NCBI RefSeq assembly: GCF_010723575.1
Contig: NZ_BLKZ01000001.1
Location: forward strand, 3,162,001 to 3,226,000
Direction: 5' to 3'
Source: Mycobacterium bourgelatii
GTDB taxonomy: Bacteria; Actinomycetota; Actinomycetes; Mycobacteriales; Mycobacteriaceae
DNA: 64,000 bases
In this document: positions 44,859-55,200 of the stretch, piece by piece
Position numbering within the stretch: the first letter of the stretch is position 1
Layout: each line of letters begins with the position of its first letter
Made by a program: the position numbers and the translations under genes
The notes under the pieces: model-generated
Databases searched by the model: none
Told to the model about the DNA's origin: nothing
What the model saw: the letters and a program-made list of their open reading frames with translations, nothing else

Positions 44859-45569
44859 GTGCACTTCGATTGGGAACGATTGGCTGACAGCGTCTATCGC
44901 TGCCGGCTGGCGTTCTGCGACGTGACCGTCGGACTGGTGTGCGGCCGCGCCGGGGCGCTGCTGGTAGACAGCGGCACCACCCTCATCGAGACGGCGGCCA
45001 TCGAGGCGGACGTGCGCGAGATCGCTGATTGTGCTGTGACACATGTCGTGTTGACACACAAGCACTTTGATCACGTCTTGGGTTCCGGCAGGTTTCGCCA
45101 CGCCGAGATCTACTGCGCACCGGAGGTTGTCGACTATCTGACGTCGGCGACCGATCACCTGCGTCAGCACGCGCTCAGCTACGGGGCGGATGCGGCGGAG
45201 ATCGATCGCGCGATTGCGGCGTTGCGACGCCCTCAGCATGCGGTTTCCGATGCCGTCATCGACCTCGGCGACAGGGCCGTCACGGTCGCCCATCCCGGCC
45301 ACGGACACACTCGGTCGGACCTGGTGGTTGCCGTACCGCCCATTCGGGCGGGCGACCAAGTCGTGTTGTTCACCGGAGACCTGGTTGAGGAGTCCGCAGA
45401 TCCCTACCTCGACGACGACTCCGACCTGATGGCCTGGCCCGCGACCCTGGACCGACTGCTGCAGATCGGCGGTCCCGACGCCGTCTACGTGCCCGGACAC
45501 GGCCAAGTGGTCGACGCAGCCTTCATCCGTCGCCAGCGAGAGTGGTTGAGAGAACGCGCAGCCTGTTAG
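44859..45569 (+). CDS. Metallo-beta-lactamase-fold hydrolase (Rv1913 homologue)
   Basis: The 236-residue product contains the metal-binding set of this fold: HKHFDH (the HxHxDH motif, in VLTHKHFDHVLG), a histidine in HPGHGHTRSD, the aspartate in FTGDLVEES and a last histidine in VPGHGQVVD. Both zinc sites appear complete. Members hydrolyse thioesters, lactones or phosphodiesters, and the substrate here is unknown. A GTG at 44859 was preferred over the adjacent TTG at 44856; both lie only about 14 bases after the regulator stop, so translation is probably coupled. Its place between fadB5 and the Rv1914c homologue matches Rv1913. Confidence 0.85.
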   Translation: MHFDWERLADSVYRCRLAFCDVTVGLVCGRAGALLVDSGTTLIETAAIEADVREIADCAVTHVVLTHKHFDHVLGSGRFRHAEIYCAPEVVDYLTSATDHLRQHALSYGADAAEIDRAIAALRRPQHAVSDAVIDLGDRAVTVAHPGHGHTRSDLVVAVPPIRAGDQVVLFTGDLVEESADPYLDDDSDLMAWPATLDRLLQIGGPDAVYVPGHGQVVDAAFIRRQREWLRERAAC

Positions 45570-45953
45570 TTACACGTCACTGGCACTGGCAGCGGCACAT
45601 GCGGCAACGAACTCGTCGGGATCGGTGACACTGAGGATCAGGGTGCCTACCGTCACCGACCTGCGCAGCACTTTGGCCGGGGCGGGCGGCTCGATCGTCA
45701 ATTCCACCAAGCCTTTCCGCGACCCGTTGACGAGCCAACGGGATTTCCGACCGTGCACCCCCGCTTCGAACACCCGGGTGTCCGACTTCACGGCGCGCTT
45801 GATCGAGCTCAACGGGATGTCGGCGGTGAAGGCCCAGCCCATTTTGACGTGCAGACGCCCCGACTCGATTCGCAGTTCGCTGTTCCTCGGGCCGATGCCG
45901 AGCGGCGCGGCTATGGCGAGATACCAGCGGTCGAAGCGGATCTGGGCTTGCAC
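45570..45953 (-). CDS. Conserved hypothetical protein (Rv1914c homologue)
   Basis: The 127-residue product has no signal peptide or transmembrane helix. It looks beta-rich, with WYLAIAAPLGIGPRNSELRI, WAFTADIPLSSIKRAVK and LILSVTDPDEFVAA. Position and approximate length fit Rv1914c between the metallo-hydrolase and isocitrate lyase genes. The start is a GTG without an obvious ribosome site. It abuts the metallo-hydrolase stop directly (convergent, no gap). The region upstream of its start is shared with the aceA2 promoter, so the two are divergent. No function is known. Confidence 0.75.
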   Translation of the reverse strand: MQAQIRFDRWYLAIAAPLGIGPRNSELRIESGRLHVKMGWAFTADIPLSSIKRAVKSDTRVFEAGVHGRKSRWLVNGSRKGLVELTIEPPAPAKVLRRSVTVGTLILSVTDPDEFVAACAAASASDV

Positions 45954-46064
45954 GTGAGTGAGATTACTCGCCCTGCGCGGGCACTCTTTTGAGGCGAATT
46001 CAACGCGGTAGGCGACAACGGCTCAGCCGCGGACGCCGGCGTCGGACAGGCCCCGGCGTCGGCG

Positions 46065-46080
46065 GGTGATTTAGATCACT
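46065..46080. promoter_or_regulatory. CRP (Rv3676-type) binding site before aceA2
   Basis: GTGATTTAGATCAC (46066-46079) is GTGA and TCAC as perfect inverted half-sites with a 6-bp spacer, the core of the CRP consensus TGTGA-N6-TCACA. It lies 69 bp before the aceA2 start and about 12 bp before a possible -10 box TACACT (46091-46096). Control of isocitrate lyase by cAMP receptor protein would make metabolic sense. Binding is inferred from sequence only. Confidence 0.55.
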
Positions 46081-46148
46081 CCGTTGGGGATACACTCGGT
46101 CCGTCAGGGGAAATCGGGGCTGCAGAGCTGGAACAGGAGCGCAAGGCA

Positions 46149-48437
46149 ATGGCCATCGCGGAAACGGACATTGAAGTCCATTCACCGTTCGAGGACGAAG
46201 TCGCTGCCACGCAGCGATACATGGAAAGCGAACGCTTTTCCGGGATCACCCGGCTCTACACAGCTCGTCAGGTCGTAGAGCAGCGGGGCACCATCCCCAC
46301 CGACTACACCGTGGCACGAGAGGCCGCCAAGGCCTTCTACGAGCGGCTGCGTGAACTCTTCGCCGAGAAGAAGAGCATCACGACGTTCGGGCCTTATTCG
46401 CCCGGGCAGGCCGTGAGCATGAAGCGGATGGGCATCGAGGCGATCTACCTCGGCGGTTGGGCGACCTCCGCCAAGGGTTCCACCACTGAAGACCCGGGAC
46501 CCGACCTCGCCAGCTACCCCCTGAGCCAGGTTCCCGACGACGCCGCGGTACTGGTGCGTGCCCTGCTGACCGCCGACCGCAACCAGGAGTACCTACGCCT
46601 GCAGATGAGCGAAAAGCAGCGCGCCACCGCGACGAAGTACGACTTTCGGCCGTTCATCATCGCCGACGCCGACACCGGCCACGGCGGTGATCCGCACGTG
46701 CGCAACCTGATTCGCCGCTTCGTCGAGGTCGGGGTTCCGGGCTACCACATCGAGGACCAGCGCCCGGGTACCAAGAAGTGTGGCCACCAGGGCGGCAAGG
46801 TGCTGGTGCCGTCCGACGAACAGATCAAGCGCCTCAACGCCGCCCGGTTCCAGCTTGACGTCATGCGGGTGCCCGGCATCATCGTCGCGCGTACCGATGC
46901 CGAGGCTGCCAACCTGATCGACAGTCGTGCCGACGAACGCGACCAGCCGTTCCTGCTGGGTGCCACCAACCTGAAGGTCCCGTCCTACAAGGCTTGCTTC
47001 CTGGCGATGATGCGGCGCTTCTACGAGTCGGGCATCAAGGAACTCAACGGTCATCTGCTCTACGCACTCAGCGAGGGCGAGTACGCGACCGCCAACGCGT
47101 GGCTGGAACGCCAGGGCATCGCAGGCTTGATCGCCGACGCGGTCAACACGTGGCGCGAGGGCGGGGCGCAGTCGGTCGACGACCTCTACGACCAGGTTGA
47201 GTCGCGGTTCGTGGCCGCCTGGGAAGACGACGCCGGCGTCATGACGTATGGCGAGGCAGTTGCGGAAGTACTCGAATTCGGTGAGCGCGAAGACGAACCC
47301 GCGACCATGAGCCCCGACGAGTGGCGCGCTTTCGCTCAACGGGCTTCGCTCTACGATGCGCGGGCGAAGGCCAAGGAATTGGGCGTGGACCCGGGTTGGG
47401 ATTGCGAGCTGGCGAAAACCCCCGAGGGCTACTACCAGGTCCGCGGCGGCATCCCGTACGCGATCGCGAAGTCGCTGGCTGCGGCGCCGTTCGCCGACAT
47501 CCTCTGGATGGAGACCAAGACGGCCGATCTGGCCGACGCGAAACAGTTCGCCGACGCGATTCACGCCGTGTACCCGGACCAGATGCTGGCCTACAACCTT
47601 TCGCCGTCGTTCAACTGGGACACCACCGGCATGACCGATGAGGAGATGAAGCAGTTCCCCATCGAGCTCGGCAAGATGGGCTTCGTCTTCAACTTCATCA
47701 CCTACGGCGGACACCAGATCGACGGCGTCGCCGCCGAGGAGTTCGCGACCAACCTGCGGCAGGACGGCATGCTGGCGCTGGCCCGGCTGCAGCGCAAGAT
47801 GCGGCTGGTCGAATCGCCGTACCGCACCCCGCAGACCCTGGTCGGCGGGCCGCGCAGCGACGCCGCACTGGCCGCGTCCTCGGGACGGACTGCGACCACC
47901 AAGGCCATGGGCAAGGGGTCCACCCAGCATCAACACCTGGTGCAGACCGAGGTGCCCAAGAAGCTGCTGGAGGAGTGGCTGGCGCTGTGGAGCGAGCACT
48001 ACCAGCTCGGCGAGAAGCTGCGGGTGACCCTGCGGCCTCGGCGCGCCGGCTCGGACGTGCTGGAACTGGGCATCTACGGCGACGGCGACGAGCAGCTGGC
48101 CAATGTCGTGGTCGATCCCATCAAGGACCGGCATGGCCGCAGCATCCTTCAGGTGCGCGACCAGAACACCTTCGCCGAGAAGCTGCGGCAGAAGCGACTG
48201 ATGACCTTGATCCACCTGTGGCTGGTAAACCGGTTCAAGGCCGACGCGGTCATCTACGTGACACCGACCGAAGACAACCAGTACCAGACCGAGAAGATGA
48301 AGTCGCACGGCATCTTCAGCGAGGTCTACCAGGAGGTCGGCGAGATCATCGTCGCGGAGGTCAACCAGCCGCGGATCGAGGAACTGCTCAAGCCGGATCG
48401 GGTGGCACTGCGCAAGTTGATCACCAAGGAGGGGTAG
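46149..48437 (+). CDS. aceA2: Isocitrate lyase 2, intact long form
   Basis: The 762-residue product is the long type of isocitrate lyase that also acts as methylisocitrate lyase, feeding the glyoxylate shunt and the methylcitrate cycle during growth on fatty acids. The catalytic loop KKCGH is at residues 209-213, with the metal-binding ADADTGHGG at about 172-180 and GYHIEDQRPG at 198-207. The lid segment YNLSPSFNWD is present, and residues from about 600 form the extra C-terminal domain of ICL2. In M. tuberculosis H37Rv this gene is split into aceAa (Rv1915) and aceAb (Rv1916); here it is one uninterrupted frame. The ATG is preceded by AGGAG at 9-base spacing. A CRP-like site lies upstream and a terminator follows the stop. 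Confidence 0.97.
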   Translation: MAIAETDIEVHSPFEDEVAATQRYMESERFSGITRLYTARQVVEQRGTIPTDYTVAREAAKAFYERLRELFAEKKSITTFGPYSPGQAVSMKRMGIEAIYLGGWATSAKGSTTEDPGPDLASYPLSQVPDDAAVLVRALLTADRNQEYLRLQMSEKQRATATKYDFRPFIIADADTGHGGDPHVRNLIRRFVEVGVPGYHIEDQRPGTKKCGHQGGKVLVPSDEQIKRLNAARFQLDVMRVPGIIVARTDAEAANLIDSRADERDQPFLLGATNLKVPSYKACFLAMMRRFYESGIKELNGHLLYALSEGEYATANAWLERQGIAGLIADAVNTWREGGAQSVDDLYDQVESRFVAAWEDDAGVMTYGEAVAEVLEFGEREDEPATMSPDEWRAFAQRASLYDARAKAKELGVDPGWDCELAKTPEGYYQVRGGIPYAIAKSLAAAPFADILWMETKTADLADAKQFADAIHAVYPDQMLAYNLSPSFNWDTTGMTDEEMKQFPIELGKMGFVFNFITYGGHQIDGVAAEEFATNLRQDGMLALARLQRKMRLVESPYRTPQTLVGGPRSDAALAASSGRTATTKAMGKGSTQHQHLVQTEVPKKLLEEWLALWSEHYQLGEKLRVTLRPRRAGSDVLELGIYGDGDEQLANVVVDPIKDRHGRSILQVRDQNTFAEKLRQKRLMTLIHLWLVNRFKADAVIYVTPTEDNQYQTEKMKSHGIFSEVYQEVGEIIVAEVNQPRIEELLKPDRVALRKLITKEG

Positions 48438-48446
48438 GCAGGCTGC

Positions 48447-48489
48447 GCGGCGCCTAGGGCTCGGCACACCGACGGCTCCTAGGCGCCGC
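48447..48489 (+). terminator. Rho-independent-like hairpin after aceA2
   Basis: GCGGCGCCTAGG (48447-48458) pairs perfectly with CCTAGGCGCCGC (48478-48489), a 12-bp stem with a 19-nt loop, 9 bp after the stop codon. There is no long U-run, as is usual in mycobacteria. Confidence 0.75.
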
Positions 48490-49252
48490 ACCGTCTTCTT
48501 GGGCGCCGCCGCTTCCATTCGCGGCTTCACCGGCTGTGCCCGGCACGCGCGGCCCGTGCCGCCGCAACCGCCACCGCCACCGTCTCCCAGTCCACCAGTC
48601 ACATTCCAAAATTGGATAGCACGATCAGCGAATTAGCCGATCCAGTAGAGGAAATTGACGTTCGCCTCATTTAAGACCTTGCCTGGTCGCTCTGCGCTAC
48701 CTATAGACCGCACCGCCACATTTTGATTTGATTGGCATTGACACGCGCACTCTGGCAGCGGCATTTCGGTCCGCCCGCTGCGGACTCCCCGCACGGCCAC
48801 TGTCCCGTCGGAGTGCGTCCGCATCACTTCTTTGCTATCGCGAGTTACTGTCGACCGGGCCGTGCGCCTGTAGTCAATAGCCAGCCGCCAAAGCGGGCAG
48901 TCATCAGACACCCCGCTTTGACCACCGGTTTCGTCCTCATGCTCCAACGATTCATGGGTAGCACCTGGCGACACGAGCACAAACCCTGCCGACTCCTGGA
49001 CGCCGCGTCCCACGAATCACAACCGACAACGGGCGCCTCACGGCGGCTTGCCGGTCCGCATGCAAAAAGATTGGACATGACAATATTTCAGACACCATTA
49101 CATTCCTTTTGTAAAAATGGTGTGCATAACTCTTTCGGGAGATAACAGTTTTATAACAGAGAACTCAATGTGCCATTAATGCGCAATAATCCCTGCCGAC
49201 AGCAAATAGCGTCGGATGTCCCTTCGCTCGCCAGAAAGCAGGGTTGAGTGCC
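48490..49252 (+). other. 763-bp non-coding region between aceA2 and a PE-PGRS gene
   Basis: No credible gene is seen; the open frames here lack codon bias and ribosome sites. The last 200 bp are markedly AT-rich. An inverted repeat ACACCATT (49092-49099) and AATGGTGT (49116-49123) forms an 8-bp stem about 130 bp before the PE-PGRS start. It may contain the promoter, but no clear -35/-10 pair stands out. Confidence 0.5.
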
Positions 49253-52200
49253 ATGTCGTTTGTGATCGCTGCACCGGAGACCCTGGCAACTGTGGCTTCG
49301 GATCTGGGGAACATCGGTTCGGCGATCAGGGCAGCCAACAGTGCTGCGGCGCTGTCCACGACACAAGTGGTGTCGGCGGCCGCCGACGAGGTCTCGGCAG
49401 CGATCGCGGCGGTATTCGGGGCGCACGCCCAGAGCTACCAGAGTTTCGCCGCCGAGGCAGCGGCGTATCACTCCCAGTTCGTACGGTCCCTGACAACTAC
49501 GGCGAGCCAGTACTCAACCGCCGAATCCATCAACGTCGCGCTGACCGAGCAGGTGCTCGACGTGATCAATGCGCCCACCCAGGCGTTGTTGGGGCGTCCT
49601 CTGATTGGTAATGGCGCCGACGGGGCGCCCGGCACCGGCGCCAATGGCGGCGCCGGCGGCATCCTGTTCGGCAATGGCGGCGCTGGGGGATCCGGCGCTG
49701 CCGGACAAACCGGTGGCAACGGCGGGGCAGCCGGGTTGTTCGGCGTTGGCGGGGCCGGCGGGGCAGGTGGCGCCGCAACAACCGGAACGGGAGGCGCAGG
49801 TGGCGCCGGTGGCCCCGGCGGACTGTTTGGCTTCGGCGGCTCAGGCGGGGCTGGTGGATCCTCAGTTTCGGGCACCGGCGGTGCCGGCGGCGCTGGTGGC
49901 GTCTCACCGCTGCTTGGCACGGGTGGGCCCGGTGGCGCGGGTGGATTCTCAGCGACGGGCATTGGAGGTACCGGCGGGGCCGGCGGCAACGGCGGACTCT
50001 TATACGGCAACGGCGGGGTGGGCGGCATTGGTGGCACCGGTGGCGTCCAAGGTGGCGCTGGAGGCGCCGGTGGGGACGCGGGCTTCGTCGGAGCCGGCGG
50101 CACCGGTGGCATCGGCGGTACGGGCATGTCCGGTATCGACGGCGTGGACGGCGCGGCTCCGGGCGCAGACGGCACCAATGGCACCGCCGGAGGTGTCGCC
50201 GGCAACGGCGGAGCCGGGGGTCGGGGCGGAATTGTGTTCGGCAACGGCGGTGACGGCGGGGCCGGCGGACTCGGTGGTGCTGGCGGCTCGGGCGGCCACG
50301 GCGCCTTCGGTAACCCTGGCCTGACCGGGGGCGCTGGCGGCGACGGCGCGAACGGCGGAACCGGCGGCGTGGGCGGGGCGCCCGGCGCAGGTGGTGCCCT
50401 GTTCAGTCAGGCAGGAACCGCGGGTGCCGGCGGCGCCGGCGGGGCCGGCGGGGCAGCGGGTACCGGCGGCGCCGGAGGGCAGGGCGTGGTCGTCGGGGGA
50501 ATCGCAGGCAACGGCGGCGATGGCGGCAAGGGTGGTAACGCCGGCATCGGTGGTGCCGGTGGTGCGGGCGGCGGCGCCGGTGCTCCCGCTGGCGCGACAG
50601 GCTTCACGCCCACCACCGGCGGCAATGGCGGCGCCGGTGGCGCGGGCGCCCACGCGACAACCGCCGGTGGTCACGGCGGTGCCGGGGGTCACGGTGGTGA
50701 TGCCGGCTCGGTCGGCACAGGCGGCGCCGGTGGCGCCGGTGGCAACGGCATGGCCGGCGCCACGGTCAGCGCCCCAGGAGCAAACGGCAACACAGGCGGC
50801 AACGGCGGCGCAGGTGGCACCGGCGGCAATGGCGGCGCGATCTCCGGGGACGGAGGCGCCGGCGGGGTGGGCGGTGCCGGTGCGAGCGGCAGCTCCGGTG
50901 TGATGGGGGCAGCCGGTTTGGTCGGCGGTTTCGGCGGACACGGCGGTGACGGTGGAGCCGGCGGGTCAGGTGGTGTCGCGCTCGGCAAGGGTATCGGTGG
51001 GACAGGCGGCAACGGCGGTGCAGGCGGTGCACCTGGCGACGGCGGAGCTGGCGGAAACGGCGTGGTGGTCGGCGGTGTCGCGGGCGACGGCGGTGCGGGC
51101 GGTGCTGGAGGCAACGCCGGTGCCGGCGGCGCAGCAGGTTCGGGCGGCGGTGTCGGTCCCAACGCAGGCGCCAACGGCACAGCGGGCATTACACCTGGTA
51201 GCGGGGGCAACGGCGGTGCTGGCGGTGCCGGCGCCCATGCAACCACTGCCGGGGGCGCCGGCGGTAAAGGTGGCAACGGCGGTGCAGGCGGGTCCGTCGG
51301 CAACGGCGGTGCCGGCGGCGCGGGCGGTAACGGCCAGGCCGGGGCCGCCGTCGGTGCCCCAGGCGCTAACGGCAACGCGGGCGGGGCCGGCGGGGCTGGT
51401 GGAGCTGGCGGCACTGGCGGGACGACCTCTGGCGACGGCGGGGCCGGCGGAGCCGGCGGCCACGGCGGCGCGGGTACCGCCGGCGTCACTGGCGCTGCCG
51501 GAGGGGCAGGCCTCACCGGTCAGGACGGTGGTAGCGGCGGACACGGCGGCGCGGGCGGAGCCGGTGGCGTCGGCGGCGATCCTCTCGGAACGGGCAAAGG
51601 TGGCAAAGGCGGTGCCGGTGGCAACGGCGGCGTGGGTGGCGCGCCCGGCGACGGCGGAGCCGGCGGCAACGGCGTTGTGAGCGGCGGAGTCGCCGGCGAC
51701 GGTGGCGACGGAGGGAACGGCGGCGCCCGCGGCATCGGCGGTGCCTTCGGCGCCGGCGGCGCGGGTGGCGGGACTGGCAGCCAGGCCGGGGCGGATGGTG
51801 CCAACGGTGCGGCAGGCAGCACCGTCCAAGCCGGCGGCCATGGCGGGGTGGGCGGCACAGGGGCATCCGCAACAGTTGCCGGCGGCGCCGGCGGTAACGG
51901 CGGCAAGGGCGGCAATGGCGGGTCGGTAGGCAATGGCGGTCACGGCGGCGCGGGAGGTAACGGGTTCGTCGGCGCGCAAGGTACCAACGCGGCCAACCCA
52001 AGCCAGAACGGCACTGCGGGCGGGGTCGGCGGTACTGGCGGAGCAGGCGGCGCCGGCGGAAACGGTGGCGCGACCTTCGGTTTCGGTGGAAGCGGCGGAG
52101 ACGGCGGCAAAGGCGGCCTCGGTGGTTTCGGCGGTAACGGTGCCAACGGAACCGACGGTGGCCTTGGTCTGAACGGCGGAACCGGCAGCAATGGCGGAGC

Positions 52201-55200
52201 CGGCGGTGCGGGCGGCGCTGGCGGCAAGGGCGGCGCCGCAGGAACCGGCGCGTCGGGCAACGGAACCCACGGCGCGGGTGGAGCCGGGGGGAACGGCGGG
52301 TTTGGTGGGAGTGCTGGCAATGGCGGGGCCGGCGGCCTGGGCACCTTTGCTGGCGGGGGCACCGGCACCGGCGGCGATGGCGGGCAGGGCGGGGTGGTCG
52401 GCTCCGGCGGAGCCGGCGGGCAGGGCGGTGCCGGTGGCGGCACTGGAGGCGCGCAGGGCGCGGACGGCGCGACCGGTGCGCAAGGAACGGGCGGCAATGG
52501 TGGCACCGGCGGGGCCGGTGCCGCGGCGATCACCTTCGGCGGCAAGGGAGGCACCGGCGGCAACGGCGGCAACGCCGGTCCAGTTGGCAACGGCGGCACC
52601 GGTGGCACCGGTGGCACCGGTGGCACCGGCAGTCAGGGCGCCAACGCACCCGACCCCAGCCAAAACGGCGGCACGGGTGGAACCGGCGGAACCGGCGGAA
52701 CCGGCGGCAACGGCGGTCAAGGCGGCTGGATTTCCGGCGTGGGGGGCAACGGCGGGGCCGGCGGCCTCGGCGGCCTCGGCGGCTTCGGGGGCGCAGGCGC
52801 CAAAGGCATCACGGGCGGCTTGGGCCTGGCCGGCGGCGACGGAAGCAACGGCGGCGCTGGCGGCGCCGGCGGTAACGGCGGTGTGGGTGGCGCCGCCGGC
52901 AATGGCGCCTCAGGCTTCGGCGCCGGCGGCGCCGGCGGTGCCGCCGGCAACGGCGGCACCGGTGGGAACGCGGGCACCGGTGGAACCGGTGGCGTAGGCA
53001 CCTTCGACGGCGGGGGATCGGGAACTGGAGGCACCGGCGGCAAAGGTGGAACACCCGGCGCCGGTGGAAGTGGCGGCACCGGCGGTGCAGGCAACGGCTC
53101 CGGAGCGCCCGGTGCGGACGGCAAACAGGGCGCCATGGGCAGCGGCGGCAACGGCGGCAACGGCGGCAACGGCGCCGCCGCCACCACCGCAGGTGGTACT
53201 GGGGGCAAAGGCGGCAACGGAGGCGACGCCGGGCCGGTTGGCAACGGCGGCAACGGCGGCACGGGCGGCGCAGGCGGTACGGGTCAACAAGGAGCGAATG
53301 CTCCCGACGCCAGCCAGGTCGGAGGCACCGGCGGCACCGGCGGCGCCGGCGGAGAAGGTGGCACCGGCGGCAAAGGCGGGTCACTCTCGGGCTTTGGGGG
53401 CAATGGCGGGGCCGGCGGCACGGGCGGCGCCGGCGGCATCGGCGGTGCCGGCGCAAAGGGCGACACCGGCGGCTTGGGCTTGGCCGGCGGCGACGGCAGT
53501 AACGGTGGCGCCGGCGGCACCGGCGGCAACGGCGGAGCAGGCGGCGCCCCCGGCACCGGCATATCGGGCAACGGCGCTGGGGGTGTTGGCGGTGCCGCAG
53601 GCAACGGCGGCAGCGGCGGCGTCGCCGGTAACGGAGGGACCGGCGGCGTAGGCACCTTCGACGGCGGCGGCTCCGGCAAGGGCGGCGCAGGCGGCAAGGG
53701 CGCGACACCCGGCAACGGCGGAACCGGCGGCACGGGCGGTCTAGGCAACAGCGGCGCCGCGAACGGCGCGAACGGCACACAAGGCGCCAGGGGCACCGGC
53801 GGCAACGGCGGCACCGGCGGCAACGGTGCCAATGCCGTTATTGCCGGCCAAGCTGGCGGCGACGGCGGCACGGGCGGAAACGGCGGTGAGTACGGCAACG
53901 GCGGCACCGGCGGGAACGGCGGAAACGGCGCCGCGGGCGTAGCAGGCACCAGCGGGACGCTGAACGGCCAAAACGGCACCGCAGGCGGTATCGGGGGCGC
54001 TGGTGGCAACGGCGGCGCGGGCGGGCTTGGCGGCACGAGCTCTGGTGACGGCGGTGACGGCGGCAGCGGTGGTCGCGCAGGTAATGGCGGCAAGGGCGGA
54101 GCCGGTGGTCCTGCCAGCGCAACCGGCGGAGACGGCGGGGCTGGCGGAGTCGGCGGCTCAGGGGGCCTCGGCGGCGCCGCCCAAGCGGTTGGCGGCAAGT
54201 CCGGCTCGATGGGCGCAGGCGGAAATGGTGGGAATGGCGGCACCGGCGGCAAAGGTGGCGTCGGAACGGACGGCGCCGGAAGCGGTGTTGCCGGCACCGT
54301 CGCCGGCGCTGGCGGCAAGGGCGGGGACGGGGGTACCGGCGGTCAAGGTGGGTTCATCGCCGGTAACGGCGGCTCCGGCGGAGACGGCGGCGAAGGGGGT
54401 ACCGGCGGCAAGGGCGGCGCCAGCGCCAATGGCGGCACCGGCGGTACCGGCGGCGCGGGCGGCAAAGCCGGCCTCGGCGGCACCGCCCTTTCGGTCGGCG
54501 GCCAGTCGGGCGCGGTCGGTGCCGGCGGCGCCGGCGGGAGTGGCGGCACCGGTGGCAACGGCGGCACTGGTGTCAACGGCGCCGCTGGCACGGGGGTTAG
54601 TGGCAGCAACGGAGGTCGTGGCGGCGATGGTGGCACCGGCGGTGCGGGCGGTGCGCCAGCCGTTCTGGGCGGCACCGGTGGCGGTGACGGCGGGCAGGGC
54701 GGAGCCGCCGGCAATGGCGGCACCGGCGGAAATGGGGGCACCGGCGTCAACGGCGTCGGCAACGCCGCGACGGGCGGAAAGGGAGGCAACGGCGGCGCCG
54801 GCGGAAACGGCGGTAACGGCGGTGCTGGTGGCGCCGCCGGGGGCGACGGAGCCAAGGTCGGCAGCGTTGGCGACGCAGGCAGCGGTGGGGCTGGCGGCAA
54901 CGCCGGCAACGGCGGCAACGGCGGCAACGGATCCAACCCAGGTCAGATATTCAGCTCACAGGCCTCGAACGGCGGCGATGGGCAAACTGTCCACTTCCTG
55001 GGCCCCTTCGGCGACCCCAGGGGATTGGCCGGAAACGGTGGAAATGGCACTAACGGCGGTACTACCGGCCAGGCCGGGGGCAACGGCGGCAACGGCGGAT
55101 GGTCCACCTTCGGCGAAGTGGGCACCGACGCGAGGGCAGGAAACGGTGGCAACGGCGGCAACGGCGGGTTCCGAGCACCTGGCGGGAACGGCGGCTGGGG

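Noticed and set aside
46593..48602. 669-codon open frame antisense to aceA2
   Set aside because: It is a shadow of a highly biased GC-rich gene; the product has no recognisable domain and the sense gene is unambiguous.
48633..49013. 126-codon reverse-strand frame after aceA2
   Set aside because: There is no ribosome site and no family resemblance, and codon use differs from real neighbours. It is treated as non-coding.
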